Part shown: positions 1-5,525 of the stretch, in pieces | How positions within the stretch are numbered: position 1 is the first letter of the stretch | Layout: the number at the start of each line of letters is the position of its first letter | From: an uncultured archaeon | GTDB lineage: Archaea > Nanobdellota > Nanobdellia > Woesearchaeales > ARS49 | Direction: 5' to 3' | DNA: 5,525 bases | Assembly (NCBI GenBank): GCA_902385765.1 | Contig: CABMGU010000028.1 | Coordinates: forward strand, 1-5,525 | Notes under the pieces: generated by a model | The model's input: the letters and a program-made list of their open reading frames with translations, nothing else | Told to the model about the DNA's origin: nothing | Database searches by the model: none | Made by a program: the position numbers and the translations under genes

Positions 1-2
1 AA

Positions 3-1385
3 ATGAAACTCAACTATCCACTCCTAATAATCCTGGCTTTGACGCTCGTAATCAGACTCATCTTCGCATTCGGATGGCACGAAATATGGTGGGACTCAGG
101 CGTGTACATCGGAATGGGAAAATACATTTACAGCGGAGGAGGACTATGGGAACACATAAGACCGCCTTTGCTGCCGACAGTTTTGGGACTATTCTGGAAA
201 CTCGGACTAGACCCTGCACTTTTCGGAAGACTGCTTGAAATAATATTAATGACAGGAATAGTCTACCTGACATACAAACTGGCAAAAAACTGGTTTGAAG
301 AAAAAACAGCAATAATAGCATCACTTATAGTTGCACTATCTCCAATATTCTACTATCTCAGCTTCCACCAATACACAGAAATCCCAAGCACCTTTCTAGT
401 ATTGCTTGCTTTATGGTTCACTGTAAAAGAAAAACCATTCTGGGCAGGCATAATAACAGGACTTGCATTTCTGACAAAATTCTACACAGGCACGTTCATA
501 GCAATAATACTGATAACGCTCTTGTTCTCAAGGAGATGGAAAGAGTGCGCAGAAGCAATCGCAGGATTTGCACTGATAACTACACCGTACTTCATCTGGA
601 GCTGGATGACATACGGAAACCCACTGGCAACATTCCTGGCAGCACAAAACGCAATATCACAAGCACTCGGATGCAACGTCCTAAGATACAACCCCTGGTG
701 GCAATACGGCTATTGGCTTGTTTTCAGCGAAACAAAACTGCACATACTGGCAGTATTCGGAGCATTTGCCTTATGGAAAAAATGGAACAAAAAATACACG
801 CTCTTTGTTTTAAGTTTAGCAATACCAGCAATCTACCTGATGCAATTGCACTGCAGAGATTACAGATACCTGACGCTATTGATACCATTTGTTGCAATAC
901 TGACCGGGCTGGGTATTGTATGGATATACGACCAGCTCAAAATCAGACAAAAATACATCTTCACAATATTCGTCATTATACTAAGCATCTGGATGCTAAC
1001 AATCTGCATAAAATACTACTACGGAAACGCACCACAACAACCAGATATCACCGCAGAAGAATATTACAGCTATCTGCAAGACATCAAAGGAGAAATCTGG
1101 ACAGCAAACCCGATAATTGCAGCATACACAGACGCAAAAATAGAAAAAATGTATTACCCAATATACGGAACAAACCTATCACAGGACTTTGAAGACTACC
1201 TGGAAACAGGAAAAGTGGGAGCGGTGCTGCTGGACAACTGCGGAGGAGGCATAATCTGCCCGCCAGATGACCAGGACTGCCCAGCAAGAACAGAACAACT
1301 AATACAGAAACTCGACAGCAAATTCACCCGCGCATTTGACAAACAAGAAGGAAGATGCTGGTATAAAATCTGGGTCACTTCTTGA
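3..1385 (+). CDS. GT39/ArnT-like membrane glycosyltransferase
   Basis: A 460-residue polytopic membrane protein of the dolichyl-phosphate-mannose mannosyltransferase/ArnT type (GT39, PMT_2-like). By family, it transfers a sugar from a polyprenyl-phosphate carrier to a protein or lipid on the outer face of the membrane. Visible features: an N-terminal membrane segment (about 5-24); the first-loop motif W30-D31-S32, whose Asp matches the catalytic Asp of this family; R53-P-P; H122-Q-Y-T-E126-I-P at the start of a transmembrane helix; repeated hydrophobic helices to about residue 337; and D286-Y-R-Y-L before a helix, like the family's 'RY' motif. Residues 340-460 form a soluble, probably extracytoplasmic domain with Cys413, 419, 426 and 452. 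The ATG lies two bases into the window, so its promoter is not visible and a longer N-terminus cannot be excluded, although translation begins naturally at a membrane helix. Its 3' end overlaps convergent mbf1 by 11 bases. The family call is fairly safe; substrate and acceptor are unknown. Confidence 0.8.
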   Translation: MKLNYPLLIILALTLVIRLIFAFGWHEIWWDSGVYIGMGKYIYSGGGLWEHIRPPLLPTVLGLFWKLGLDPALFGRLLEIILMTGIVYLTYKLAKNWFEEKTAIIASLIVALSPIFYYLSFHQYTEIPSTFLVLLALWFTVKEKPFWAGIITGLAFLTKFYTGTFIAIILITLLFSRRWKECAEAIAGFALITTPYFIWSWMTYGNPLATFLAAQNAISQALGCNVLRYNPWWQYGYWLVFSETKLHILAVFGAFALWKKWNKKYTLFVLSLAIPAIYLMQLHCRDYRYLTLLIPFVAILTGLGIVWIYDQLKIRQKYIFTIFVIILSIWMLTICIKYYYGNAPQQPDITAEEYYSYLQDIKGEIWTANPIIAAYTDAKIEKMYYPIYGTNLSQDFEDYLETGKVGAVLLDNCGGGIICPPDDQDCPARTEQLIQKLDSKFTRAFDKQEGRCWYKIWVTS

Positions 1386-1818
1386 CATTCAAAATATCAC
1401 CAATAGTCAAAGGACCAGAACCGCGCTTCTCATTTGAAACCTCATCCTCCTGCTCAAACTCAACAAGCTTAATTTTCAACAACTTCTCAAGCTTCTTAGC
1501 CAAACTAATCGGAGGCACAAAAGCACCGTTCTCCAGCTTCTGAACAATACTCTCCTTCTCATTCAAAGACATGGCAAAATCCTTCTGAGTCAAACCCGCT
1601 TTTTCCCGCGCAGAACGAATAAGAGAAGCAAAACCAGTAACAACAGTCTCCACCGGTCCAGGAGCCTTTTCAACAGCCTGCTTTTTCACAACACGCATAA
1701 CAGGCTTGCGAAGCATCTTGCCAAACCTTCCGCAGGCAGCGCAAACAGTCAGTTCAGAACCTTCAATTATCGCGGAAAACACCTCAGTTTCCTTACCGCA
1801 CATCTCACAGACTGTCAT
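1375..1818 (-). CDS. mbf1: Archaeal MBF1-type zinc-ribbon/HTH transcription factor
   Basis: A 147-residue protein with the archaeal multiprotein bridging factor 1 architecture. An N-terminal zinc ribbon is formed by C4-x2-C7 and C26-x2-C29. A basic, Pro/Val-rich linker covers about 35-60. A Cro/C1-type helix-turn-helix covers about 63-118, with the typical segments R71-E-K-A-G-L-T-Q78 and V92-Q-K-L-E-N-G-A. The tail ends in a G-P-L-T-I-G-D-I-L motif, which I recall as common in archaeal MBF1. The size is normal for the family. In archaea MBF1 is a conserved single-domain HTH protein linked to transcription or translation; its exact role is unsettled. The ATG at 1818 is supported by a TATA box 26-27 bases upstream, which implies a leaderless mRNA. 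The gene is divergent from the ABC transporter operon and its last 11 bases, including the stop, lie inside the end of the glycosyltransferase gene on the other strand. Confidence 0.93.
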   Translation of the reverse strand: MTVCEMCGKETEVFSAIIEGSELTVCAACGRFGKMLRKPVMRVVKKQAVEKAPGPVETVVTGFASLIRSAREKAGLTQKDFAMSLNEKESIVQKLENGAFVPPISLAKKLEKLLKIKLVEFEQEDEVSNEKRGSGPLTIGDILNVKK

Positions 1819-1840
1819 AACAACAAGACAATATTCGCAA

Positions 1841-1848
1841 TATAAAAA
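1841..1848 (-). promoter_or_regulatory. TATA box of mbf1
   Basis: Read on the minus strand the site is TTTTTATA. Its centre (about 1844.5) is 26-27 bases from the A of the mbf1 ATG at 1818. This is the usual archaeal TATA-to-transcription-start distance, so the transcript probably begins at or next to the start codon (leaderless). No Shine-Dalgarno-like sequence lies between them, which agrees. Confidence 0.7.
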
Positions 1849-1861
1849 GATTATTGGTATC

Positions 1862-1920
1862 TAGGCTACGCAATAATATCGAAGGGGACTCAACCGCCCT
1901 CCCCTTCTCGATCCCCGCGG
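1862..1920 (+). repeat. GC-rich structured repeat element, copy A
   Basis: A 59-base block in the mbf1/ABC divergent spacer, clearly GC-richer than its AT-rich flanks and related to copy B at 4854-4912. It opens with TAGGCTACGCA (1862-1872), identical in both copies. A hairpin follows, with stem 1881-1888/1900-1907 (8 pairs, AGGGG against CCCCT at its core) and an 11-base loop holding CTCAACCGCC (1889-1898). An alternative fold pairs TCGA at 1879-1882 with TCGA at 1908-1911 around a 2-base bulge. A CGC at 1869-1871 could close the unit with GCG at 1917-1919, as it could at the same spacing in copy B. It is drawn on the plus strand to match copy B; whether it is transcribed, and from which strand, cannot be seen. 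It may be a dispersed repeat, a small RNA or a protein-binding site. Confidence 0.6.
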
Positions 1921-1923
1921 TTT

Positions 1924-1951
1924 CCACTCTACAATAGTGGCGTTTGTTTTT
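1924..1951 (+). other. Short hairpin followed by T-rich tract
   Basis: CCACT (1924-1928) pairs with AGTGG (1936-1940) around a 7-base loop, followed by TTTGTTTTT (1943-1951). It sits directly after copy A, as the longer hairpin and T-run sit after copy B. It may end a transcript from copy A. The stem is only 5 bp, and the T-tract is also part of the TATA box of the next gene, so chance is a real possibility. Confidence 0.35.
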
Positions 1952-1956
1952 AAAAA
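1947..1956 (+). promoter_or_regulatory. TATA box of the ABC transporter operon
   Basis: TTTTTAAAAA is centred at about 1951.5, 25-26 bases before the ATG at 1977. This spacing predicts transcription starting at the ATG itself (leaderless). It also argues against starting translation at the TTG at 1944, which lies upstream of the TATA box and would not be in the mRNA. Confidence 0.65.
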
Positions 1957-1976
1957 GGCATCTGCTAAAATGCCCT

Positions 1977-3068
1977 ATGGACGACGCATTGGAAGAACAC
2001 CTACATATTACAGCAGAAAAAGGGGTGTCACGAGATGAACTCCAGAAACTACTTCTCAAAGCAGGCTGGCCGGCAGGACAAGTAAGCGCGTACATACAAA
2101 AAACCTTCAAGACAATAGAAAAAGGAGTCATAATCAGGGTAGCAGGAATATCAAAAAAATTTGGAGAAAACGCAGTACTGGATACAGTGGACTTTGACAT
2201 CAACAGAGGTGAAATCTTCGGCTTAATAGGAATGAGCGGAGCAGGCAAAACAACACTGCTCAACCTGATTGTCGGATTCTTAAGACCCGATCAGGGAGAC
2301 ATAATGCTGGTAATGCCTGACGGAACAATCAGAAGCGTAATAAAAAACCCAGAACTAATCAAAGAACACATAGGATTCTCAACACAAACACCAAGCTTCT
2401 ACGAAAAACTAACAGTAAGAGAAAATCTCGAGCACTTCGCAAGACTGTACCACATAACAGAACCGGATTTAAGCAGGAGATGCAATGCGCTAATAGAACT
2501 GGCAGGACTAAAAGACGCAAAAGACGTTCTCGCAGCACAATTATCAGGCGGAATGCAAAAAAGACTGGACATAGCCTGCGCGCTGATACCCGACCCAAGC
2601 ATACTAATACTGGACGAGCCGACAGCAGATTTAGACCCGATACTAAGAAAACAATTCTGGGAGCTCATAAAACAAATCAACGTAAAAGGAACAACAATAC
2701 TGCTGGCATCGCACTTTTTGGCAGAGATAGAACTGCTATGCTCAAGAATAGCCATACTGCAAAACAAAAGAATAGCAGAACTAGGAACAGCGGATGAACT
2801 GCGAAACATCTACTCAAAAGACTACGAAATATACCTTGAAATAGCAACACAAGACTACAGCAAACTGCTAAAAGAGCTTGACAAAAGAAAGAGATTATTC
2901 ACAAAAGCAACAGCAGAAACAGGAGAATTAGTAATAGAAACACCAACGCCGGAACAAATTCTTCCACTAATCTCAACATACCTGGAACACCAAAGAGGAA
3001 TGATACAAAGCCTTCACGTAGCAAGACCAACACTGGGCAAGGTGTTCGAAGCAGTAGTCAAACGGTGA
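1977..3068 (+). CDS. ABC-2 type transporter ATPase with N-terminal helical domain
   Basis: A 363-residue ATPase subunit, cytoplasmic, powering the permease encoded 3 bases downstream. All ABC motifs are intact: Walker A G85-M-S-G-A-G-K-T-T93, Q-loop Q137, signature L189-S-G-G-M-Q, Walker B I209-L-I-L-D-E214, D-loop A217-D-L-D and H-loop His246. It should therefore be catalytically active. The C-terminal part (about 280-363) resembles the regulatory extension of exporter ATPases and ends in the typical P351-T-L-x-x-V-F. Unusually, about 50 residues precede the ABC domain: a predicted two- or three-helix segment with G16-V-S-x-x-E-L and A29-G-W-P. ATG 1977 is chosen because the TATA box lies 25-26 bases before it; an upstream TTG would add 11 residues read through the TATA box. 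The domain call is secure; the substrate is unknown. Confidence 0.93.
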   Translation: MDDALEEHLHITAEKGVSRDELQKLLLKAGWPAGQVSAYIQKTFKTIEKGVIIRVAGISKKFGENAVLDTVDFDINRGEIFGLIGMSGAGKTTLLNLIVGFLRPDQGDIMLVMPDGTIRSVIKNPELIKEHIGFSTQTPSFYEKLTVRENLEHFARLYHITEPDLSRRCNALIELAGLKDAKDVLAAQLSGGMQKRLDIACALIPDPSILILDEPTADLDPILRKQFWELIKQINVKGTTILLASHFLAEIELLCSRIAILQNKRIAELGTADELRNIYSKDYEIYLEIATQDYSKLLKELDKRKRLFTKATAETGELVIETPTPEQILPLISTYLEHQRGMIQSLHVARPTLGKVFEAVVKR

Positions 3069-3069
3069 T
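3064..3069 (+). promoter_or_regulatory. Shine-Dalgarno site of the permease gene
   Basis: GGTGAT matches the complement of the 16S rRNA 3' end. It lies 2 bases before the permease ATG region (site ends 3069, ATG at 3072) and overlaps the ATPase stop codon TGA (3066-3068). Within this operon the second gene therefore seems to use an RBS or translational coupling, whereas the first genes of transcripts here look leaderless. The spacing is short, which lowers confidence. Confidence 0.5.
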
Positions 3070-3071
3070 AC

Positions 3072-4856
3072 ATGAATGACATCATTGAGCTTGTAAGAAA
3101 AAACCTGAAGAATTTCATACGGGCAAAATCAGGAGCATTAGTCGTAATACTAGGCCCATTGCTCGTAATCTTCCTGGCAGGACTCGCTTTTGACAATAGC
3201 AATGTCTACTCGGTCAAAATAGGAACGTACAGGCCGGAGGCAGAACCGGCCACCAACATTCTACTAGACCAGCTAAGAGGCGAATTCAAGGTAGTTGAGT
3301 ATGACACAAAAGAGAAATGTGTGAATGCAATAAAAAACACTGACATCAACACCTGCATGCTCTTTGATGCAAACTTCACAATAGGAGTCCCAAAGAAAAA
3401 CCAGATAACATTCTACGTTGACTATTCACGAATAAACCTTGTATGGACAATAATGCAGACAATGACAGAACAAGTAGGAGAAAAGAACCTGCAGGCAAGC
3501 CAAAATCTTACCAAAATAATCCTTAACACCATGGATTACACACAAAAAAGACTGAAAGACCAAAGAGCAGCAGTAACAAAACTCACAACACAAAATCAGC
3601 TAATGCTCCAAAACAACAAAGACCTGATAGCAGAACTGGGAGACGTAAACCTAGGGTTTGACGAAAGCGGATACCAGGTAAACGACCTTGAAAGCTCGAG
3701 AACACAAGTCAAACAATGGATGGAAAGCGCACTCGCGTTAAGCGAAAAAGGGCTGAGCAAATCAACAACATTCATAGCAGCGGCAAATGATTTGGTAAAA
3801 GCATCAGGCGCGAGCCAGGAACTGAAAGACAAACTAACAGCAAGCCTGGCAAGCACTCTGGACGAAATCAAAAAACTAAAAGCAGACATGACAGAACTGA
3901 AAACAGTAACGCAGGAATCATTCAAGCAATTCGATAACCAAATAGAAGCGATAAATCAGGCCATAACAGATACAAAAACAGACCTGCAACAGGCAGATAC
4001 GAGCCGGCAGATGAGCTTAAGAGTGCTCGAAGCAACAACAAGACTGCTGGACCAAAGCCTTCTGACCACTGCTGAAATCCAGCTAATAATCAATGACGTA
4101 GACAACAAGATTAATGCCATTGAAATCAAAGACCCGGGAGCGATAACACAACCAATAGTAACCTCGATCAAGCCAATCGTGCAAGAAAAAACATACCTCA
4201 ACTACCTGTTCCCAGTATTAATTGTTCTTGTAATAATGTTCACCGCACTGCTGATAACACCCACATTGATATTATTGGACAAGCACAGCCCGGCAAGCTT
4301 CAGAAGCTACATGACTCCAGTCAAAGACTCAAGCTACATAGCAGCAAACTTCATAACAGCATTCATACTTCTAATGGTGCAAGTCATCATAATACTCGCC
4401 ATTGCAAGCGTCTTCTTCTCAAGCCAAGTACTAACAAACATACCACAGGCGATATTTTTGCTCGTAATCATCAGCTCACTGTTCATCCTGATAGGAATGG
4501 TATTGGGATATGTCTTCAACAGCGAAGAAACAGCAACACTCGCAGGAGTAAGCATAGGCGCACTATTCCTATTCATCAGCGATGTAATCATCCCGATAGA
4601 AAGCATGCCAGAAGCATTTGCGTACATTGCAAGCTTCAATCCATATGTACTCGGAAGCTCACTGCTCAGAAGAGCACTGCTGTTCGACTCATCACTGCTA
4701 AGCATGTACCAGGACATACTCATAATGCTCGGCTACATCATCGCAGCAGCACTGCTGGCATCAGGACTCTACATGATGACAAGAAACTACTCACTGCAAC
4801 AGCTCACAAAAAAACTGACACCAGTACTGGTGAAAATGCACTTGAAGAAAAAGTAG
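3072..4856 (+). CDS. ABC-2 type permease with long coiled-coil ectodomain
   Basis: A 594-residue membrane subunit, partner of the ATPase just upstream (3-base gap, same strand). Topology resembles ABC2_membrane_3/YhgE-like permeases: one N-terminal membrane helix (about 20-40), a large extracytoplasmic region (about 41-375), then five C-terminal helices (about 377-402, 422-447, 457-482, 487-506, 548-568) and a basic cytoplasmic tail. The first part of the ectodomain (45-125) has the family's alpha/beta pattern ending F114-Y-V-D-Y-S. Residues about 130-350 are almost free of Pro, rich in Gln, Lys, Asp, Leu and Thr, and probably form long helices or coiled coil. The only cysteines are Cys83 and Cys95, both predicted outside, suggesting a disulfide. 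N-x-T sequons occur at N101 and N145. Relatives act in export or envelope functions, but this substrate cannot be told from sequence. Its TAG stop coincides with the first bases of repeat copy B. Confidence 0.9.
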   Translation: MNDIIELVRKNLKNFIRAKSGALVVILGPLLVIFLAGLAFDNSNVYSVKIGTYRPEAEPATNILLDQLRGEFKVVEYDTKEKCVNAIKNTDINTCMLFDANFTIGVPKKNQITFYVDYSRINLVWTIMQTMTEQVGEKNLQASQNLTKIILNTMDYTQKRLKDQRAAVTKLTTQNQLMLQNNKDLIAELGDVNLGFDESGYQVNDLESSRTQVKQWMESALALSEKGLSKSTTFIAAANDLVKASGASQELKDKLTASLASTLDEIKKLKADMTELKTVTQESFKQFDNQIEAINQAITDTKTDLQQADTSRQMSLRVLEATTRLLDQSLLTTAEIQLIINDVDNKINAIEIKDPGAITQPIVTSIKPIVQEKTYLNYLFPVLIVLVIMFTALLITPTLILLDKHSPASFRSYMTPVKDSSYIAANFITAFILLMVQVIIILAIASVFFSSQVLTNIPQAIFLLVIISSLFILIGMVLGYVFNSEETATLAGVSIGALFLFISDVIIPIESMPEAFAYIASFNPYVLGSSLLRRALLFDSSLLSMYQDILIMLGYIIAAALLASGLYMMTRNYSLQQLTKKLTPVLVKMHLKKK

Positions 4857-4912
4857 GCTACGCATTGATTTACGAGGGGGGCTCAATCGCCGCCCCCTCG
4901 CGCTCCTCGCGA
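4854..4912 (+). repeat. GC-rich structured repeat element, copy B
   Basis: The second copy of the 59-base element at 1862-1920. It begins with the same TAGGCTACGCA (4854-4864), whose TAG is the permease stop codon. An 8-bp perfect stem follows, CGAGGGGG (4873-4880) with CCCCCTCG (4893-4900), and the loop holds CTCAATCGCC (4882-4891), one base different from copy A. The stem differs from copy A in sequence and length but keeps its pairing, while the loop is conserved; this pattern suggests RNA-level (or cruciform) structure rather than simple duplication. TCGCG (4898-4902) can alternatively pair with CGCGA (4908-4912), competing with the main stem. On the plus strand it would be transcribed as the 3' UTR of the transporter operon. 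Confidence 0.62.
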
Positions 4913-4928
4913 TGCTCACGTCGTCCAC

Positions 4929-4965
4929 GATCGCCTGGCCCGAAAGGGCTGGGCGGTCATTTTTT
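4929..4965 (+). terminator. 13-bp GAAA-tetraloop hairpin plus T-run
   Basis: Bases 4929-4941 pair with 4946-4958 in 13 continuous pairs (three are G-T wobbles) around a GAAA tetraloop (4942-4945), followed by six Ts (4960-4965). It looks like an intrinsic terminator between the transporter operon and cysS. Archaeal RNA polymerase is known to stop mainly on the U-run, so the hairpin may instead protect the 3' end or be the last stem of a small RNA beginning with repeat copy B. Confidence 0.65.
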
Positions 4966-4974
4966 CTCGCAAAC

Positions 4975-4982
4975 TATATAAA
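4975..4982 (+). promoter_or_regulatory. TATA box of cysS
   Basis: TATATAAA is preceded by the A-rich GCAAAC (a plausible BRE) and is centred at about 4978.5, 27-28 bases before the cysS ATG at 5006. This predicts a leaderless or nearly leaderless transcript. No Shine-Dalgarno sequence precedes the ATG. Confidence 0.75.
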
Positions 4983-5005
4983 CAGTCATATTGCAAATAA
5001 ATACA

Positions 5006-5525
5006 ATGAAATTCCAAAACACGCTCACAAGAAAGAAAGAAGAATTCAAGCCAACAGGCAAAGTAGTCAGAATGTACACCTGCGGGCCAACCGTATACAA
5101 TTACGCACACATAGGCAACTTCAGAACATACATCTTTGAAGACATACTCAGGAGATGGCTAAAATACAGAGGCTATCAAGTCAAGCAGGTAATGAACCTC
5201 ACAGACGTTGACGACAAAACAATACGTGATTCGCAGAAAGAGAAAATGCCATTAAAACAGTTCACAGAAAAATACGCACAAGCATTCTTCGAAGACATCA
5301 AAACACTCAACATAGAGCCAGCAGAAGTCTACCCAAAAGCAACAGAACACATCAAAGAAATGGTAGAAATGATAAAAGTGCTTCTTGCAAAAGGAATAGC
5401 CTACAAAACAGAAGACGGCATATACTTCTCAATAGCCAAATTCCCAGAATACGGAGAACTCGCGCACATAGACCTTGCACAATTACAAGCAGGAGCATCA
5501 GGCAGAGTAAAAGCAGACGAGTATG
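5006..5525 (+). CDS. cysS: Cysteinyl-tRNA synthetase, 5' part (cut by window end)
   Basis: The first 173 codons of a class I cysteinyl-tRNA synthetase, which charges tRNA-Cys with cysteine using ATP in the cytoplasm. The frame is open to the window edge. Family landmarks appear in order: N5-T-L-T near the start; T25-C26-G-P-T-V-Y, where Cys26 is the expected zinc/cysteine-binding ligand; the class I signature as H35-I-G-N38 (a common variant of HIGH) followed by F-R-T; N64-L-T-D-V-D-D-K-T-I73; Y109-P-K-A-T-E-H-I116; and D137-G-I-Y-F-S. The remaining part of the Rossmann domain, the KMSKS loop and the anticodon-binding region should follow outside the window, since family members are usually about 460 residues. 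The ATG is supported by alignment of the N-terminus to the family and by the TATA box 27-28 bases upstream. The gene follows the terminator-like hairpin, so it is probably its own transcription unit. Confidence 0.96.
   Translation, partial: MKFQNTLTRKKEEFKPTGKVVRMYTCGPTVYNYAHIGNFRTYIFEDILRRWLKYRGYQVKQVMNLTDVDDKTIRDSQKEKMPLKQFTEKYAQAFFEDIKTLNIEPAEVYPKATEHIKEMVEMIKVLLAKGIAYKTEDGIYFSIAKFPEYGELAHIDLAQLQAGASGRVKADEY

Noticed and set aside
413..1192. 259-codon open frame inside the glycosyltransferase gene
   Set aside because: It is an alternative frame of a clear membrane-protein gene; its product is rich in Arg, His, Asn and Thr and lacks family motifs. It is a by-product of the A-ending codon bias.
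1884..1904. Loop GACTCAACC and its twin in copy B look like a 16S rRNA hairpin loop (GGCTCAACC)
   Set aside because: The similarity is limited to the loop; flanking rRNA sequence is absent, so this is not an rRNA fragment.
1944..1976. TTG start giving an 11-residue longer ABC ATPase
   Set aside because: The added codons run through the TATA box (TTTTTAAAAA), which would lie inside the coding sequence. The ATG at 1977 has the correct promoter spacing.
2399..2809. Minus-strand open frames opposite the ABC ATPase and permease (also 1805-2263, 3596-3925, 4334-4723)
   Set aside because: Ser/Leu-rich translations opposite conserved genes, without promoters or motifs; one also runs across the divergent promoter region.
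4819..4832. Perfect 14-base palindrome CACCAGTACTGGTG
   Set aside because: It lies in permease codons, and about 0.3 such palindromes are expected by chance in a window of this size. No second copy was seen.
4873..4900. Possible tRNA T-arm (G-rich/C-rich stem around CTCAATC)
   Set aside because: No matching acceptor, D-arm or anticodon arm can be built around either copy, and the loop lacks the TTCRA pattern.
4912..5139. 75-codon plus-strand frame across the hairpin, the cysS promoter and the cysS start
   Set aside because: It crosses the terminator-like hairpin and TATA box and overlaps the clear cysS frame; the translated product has no protein-like features.

Overview
The window looks archaeal. 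It holds a zinc-ribbon/HTH protein of the archaeal MBF1 type. Three genes (mbf1, the ABC ATPase and cysS) each have a TATA-like box centred 25-28 bases before the ATG, the spacing expected for leaderless archaeal transcripts. All genes strongly favour A-ending codons such as AGA, ATA, ACA and GCA. The compact layout and a short 'G-W' helical domain fused to an ABC ATPase suggest a DPANN-type genome (Woesearchaeota/Pacearchaeota-like). That placement is an impression, not something shown by the sequence.

Layout: (1) 3-1385 (+), a polytopic GT39/ArnT-like glycosyltransferase with a cysteine-containing C-terminal domain. (2) 1375-1818 (-), MBF1, convergent with the first gene and overlapping its 3' end by 11 bases. 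(3) 1819-1976, a divergent promoter region with back-to-back TATA boxes and a GC-rich structured element (copy A) between them. (4) 1977-3068 and 3072-4856 (+), a two-gene operon encoding an ABC-2 type transporter: an ATPase with an extra N-terminal domain, then a permease with a very long extracytoplasmic, probably coiled-coil domain. (5) 4857-5005, an intergenic region with a second copy (B) of the same element, a 13-bp GAAA-tetraloop hairpin with a T-run, and the cysS promoter. (6) 5006 to the window end (+), the first 173 codons of cysteinyl-tRNA synthetase.

The ATPase and permease should form one exporter or envelope-remodelling complex of unknown substrate. The glycosyltransferase also acts at the membrane, using lipid-linked sugar. 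MBF1 and CysRS are housekeeping neighbours with no clear functional tie to the transporter.

The most unusual signal is the pair of 59-base elements at 1862-1920 and 4854-4912. They share an 11-base 5' block and a hairpin whose loop is nearly identical while its stem differs in sequence but stays paired. This looks like a dispersed structured repeat or small RNA family. Nothing in the window amounts to a defence system, CRISPR array or mobile-element gene.
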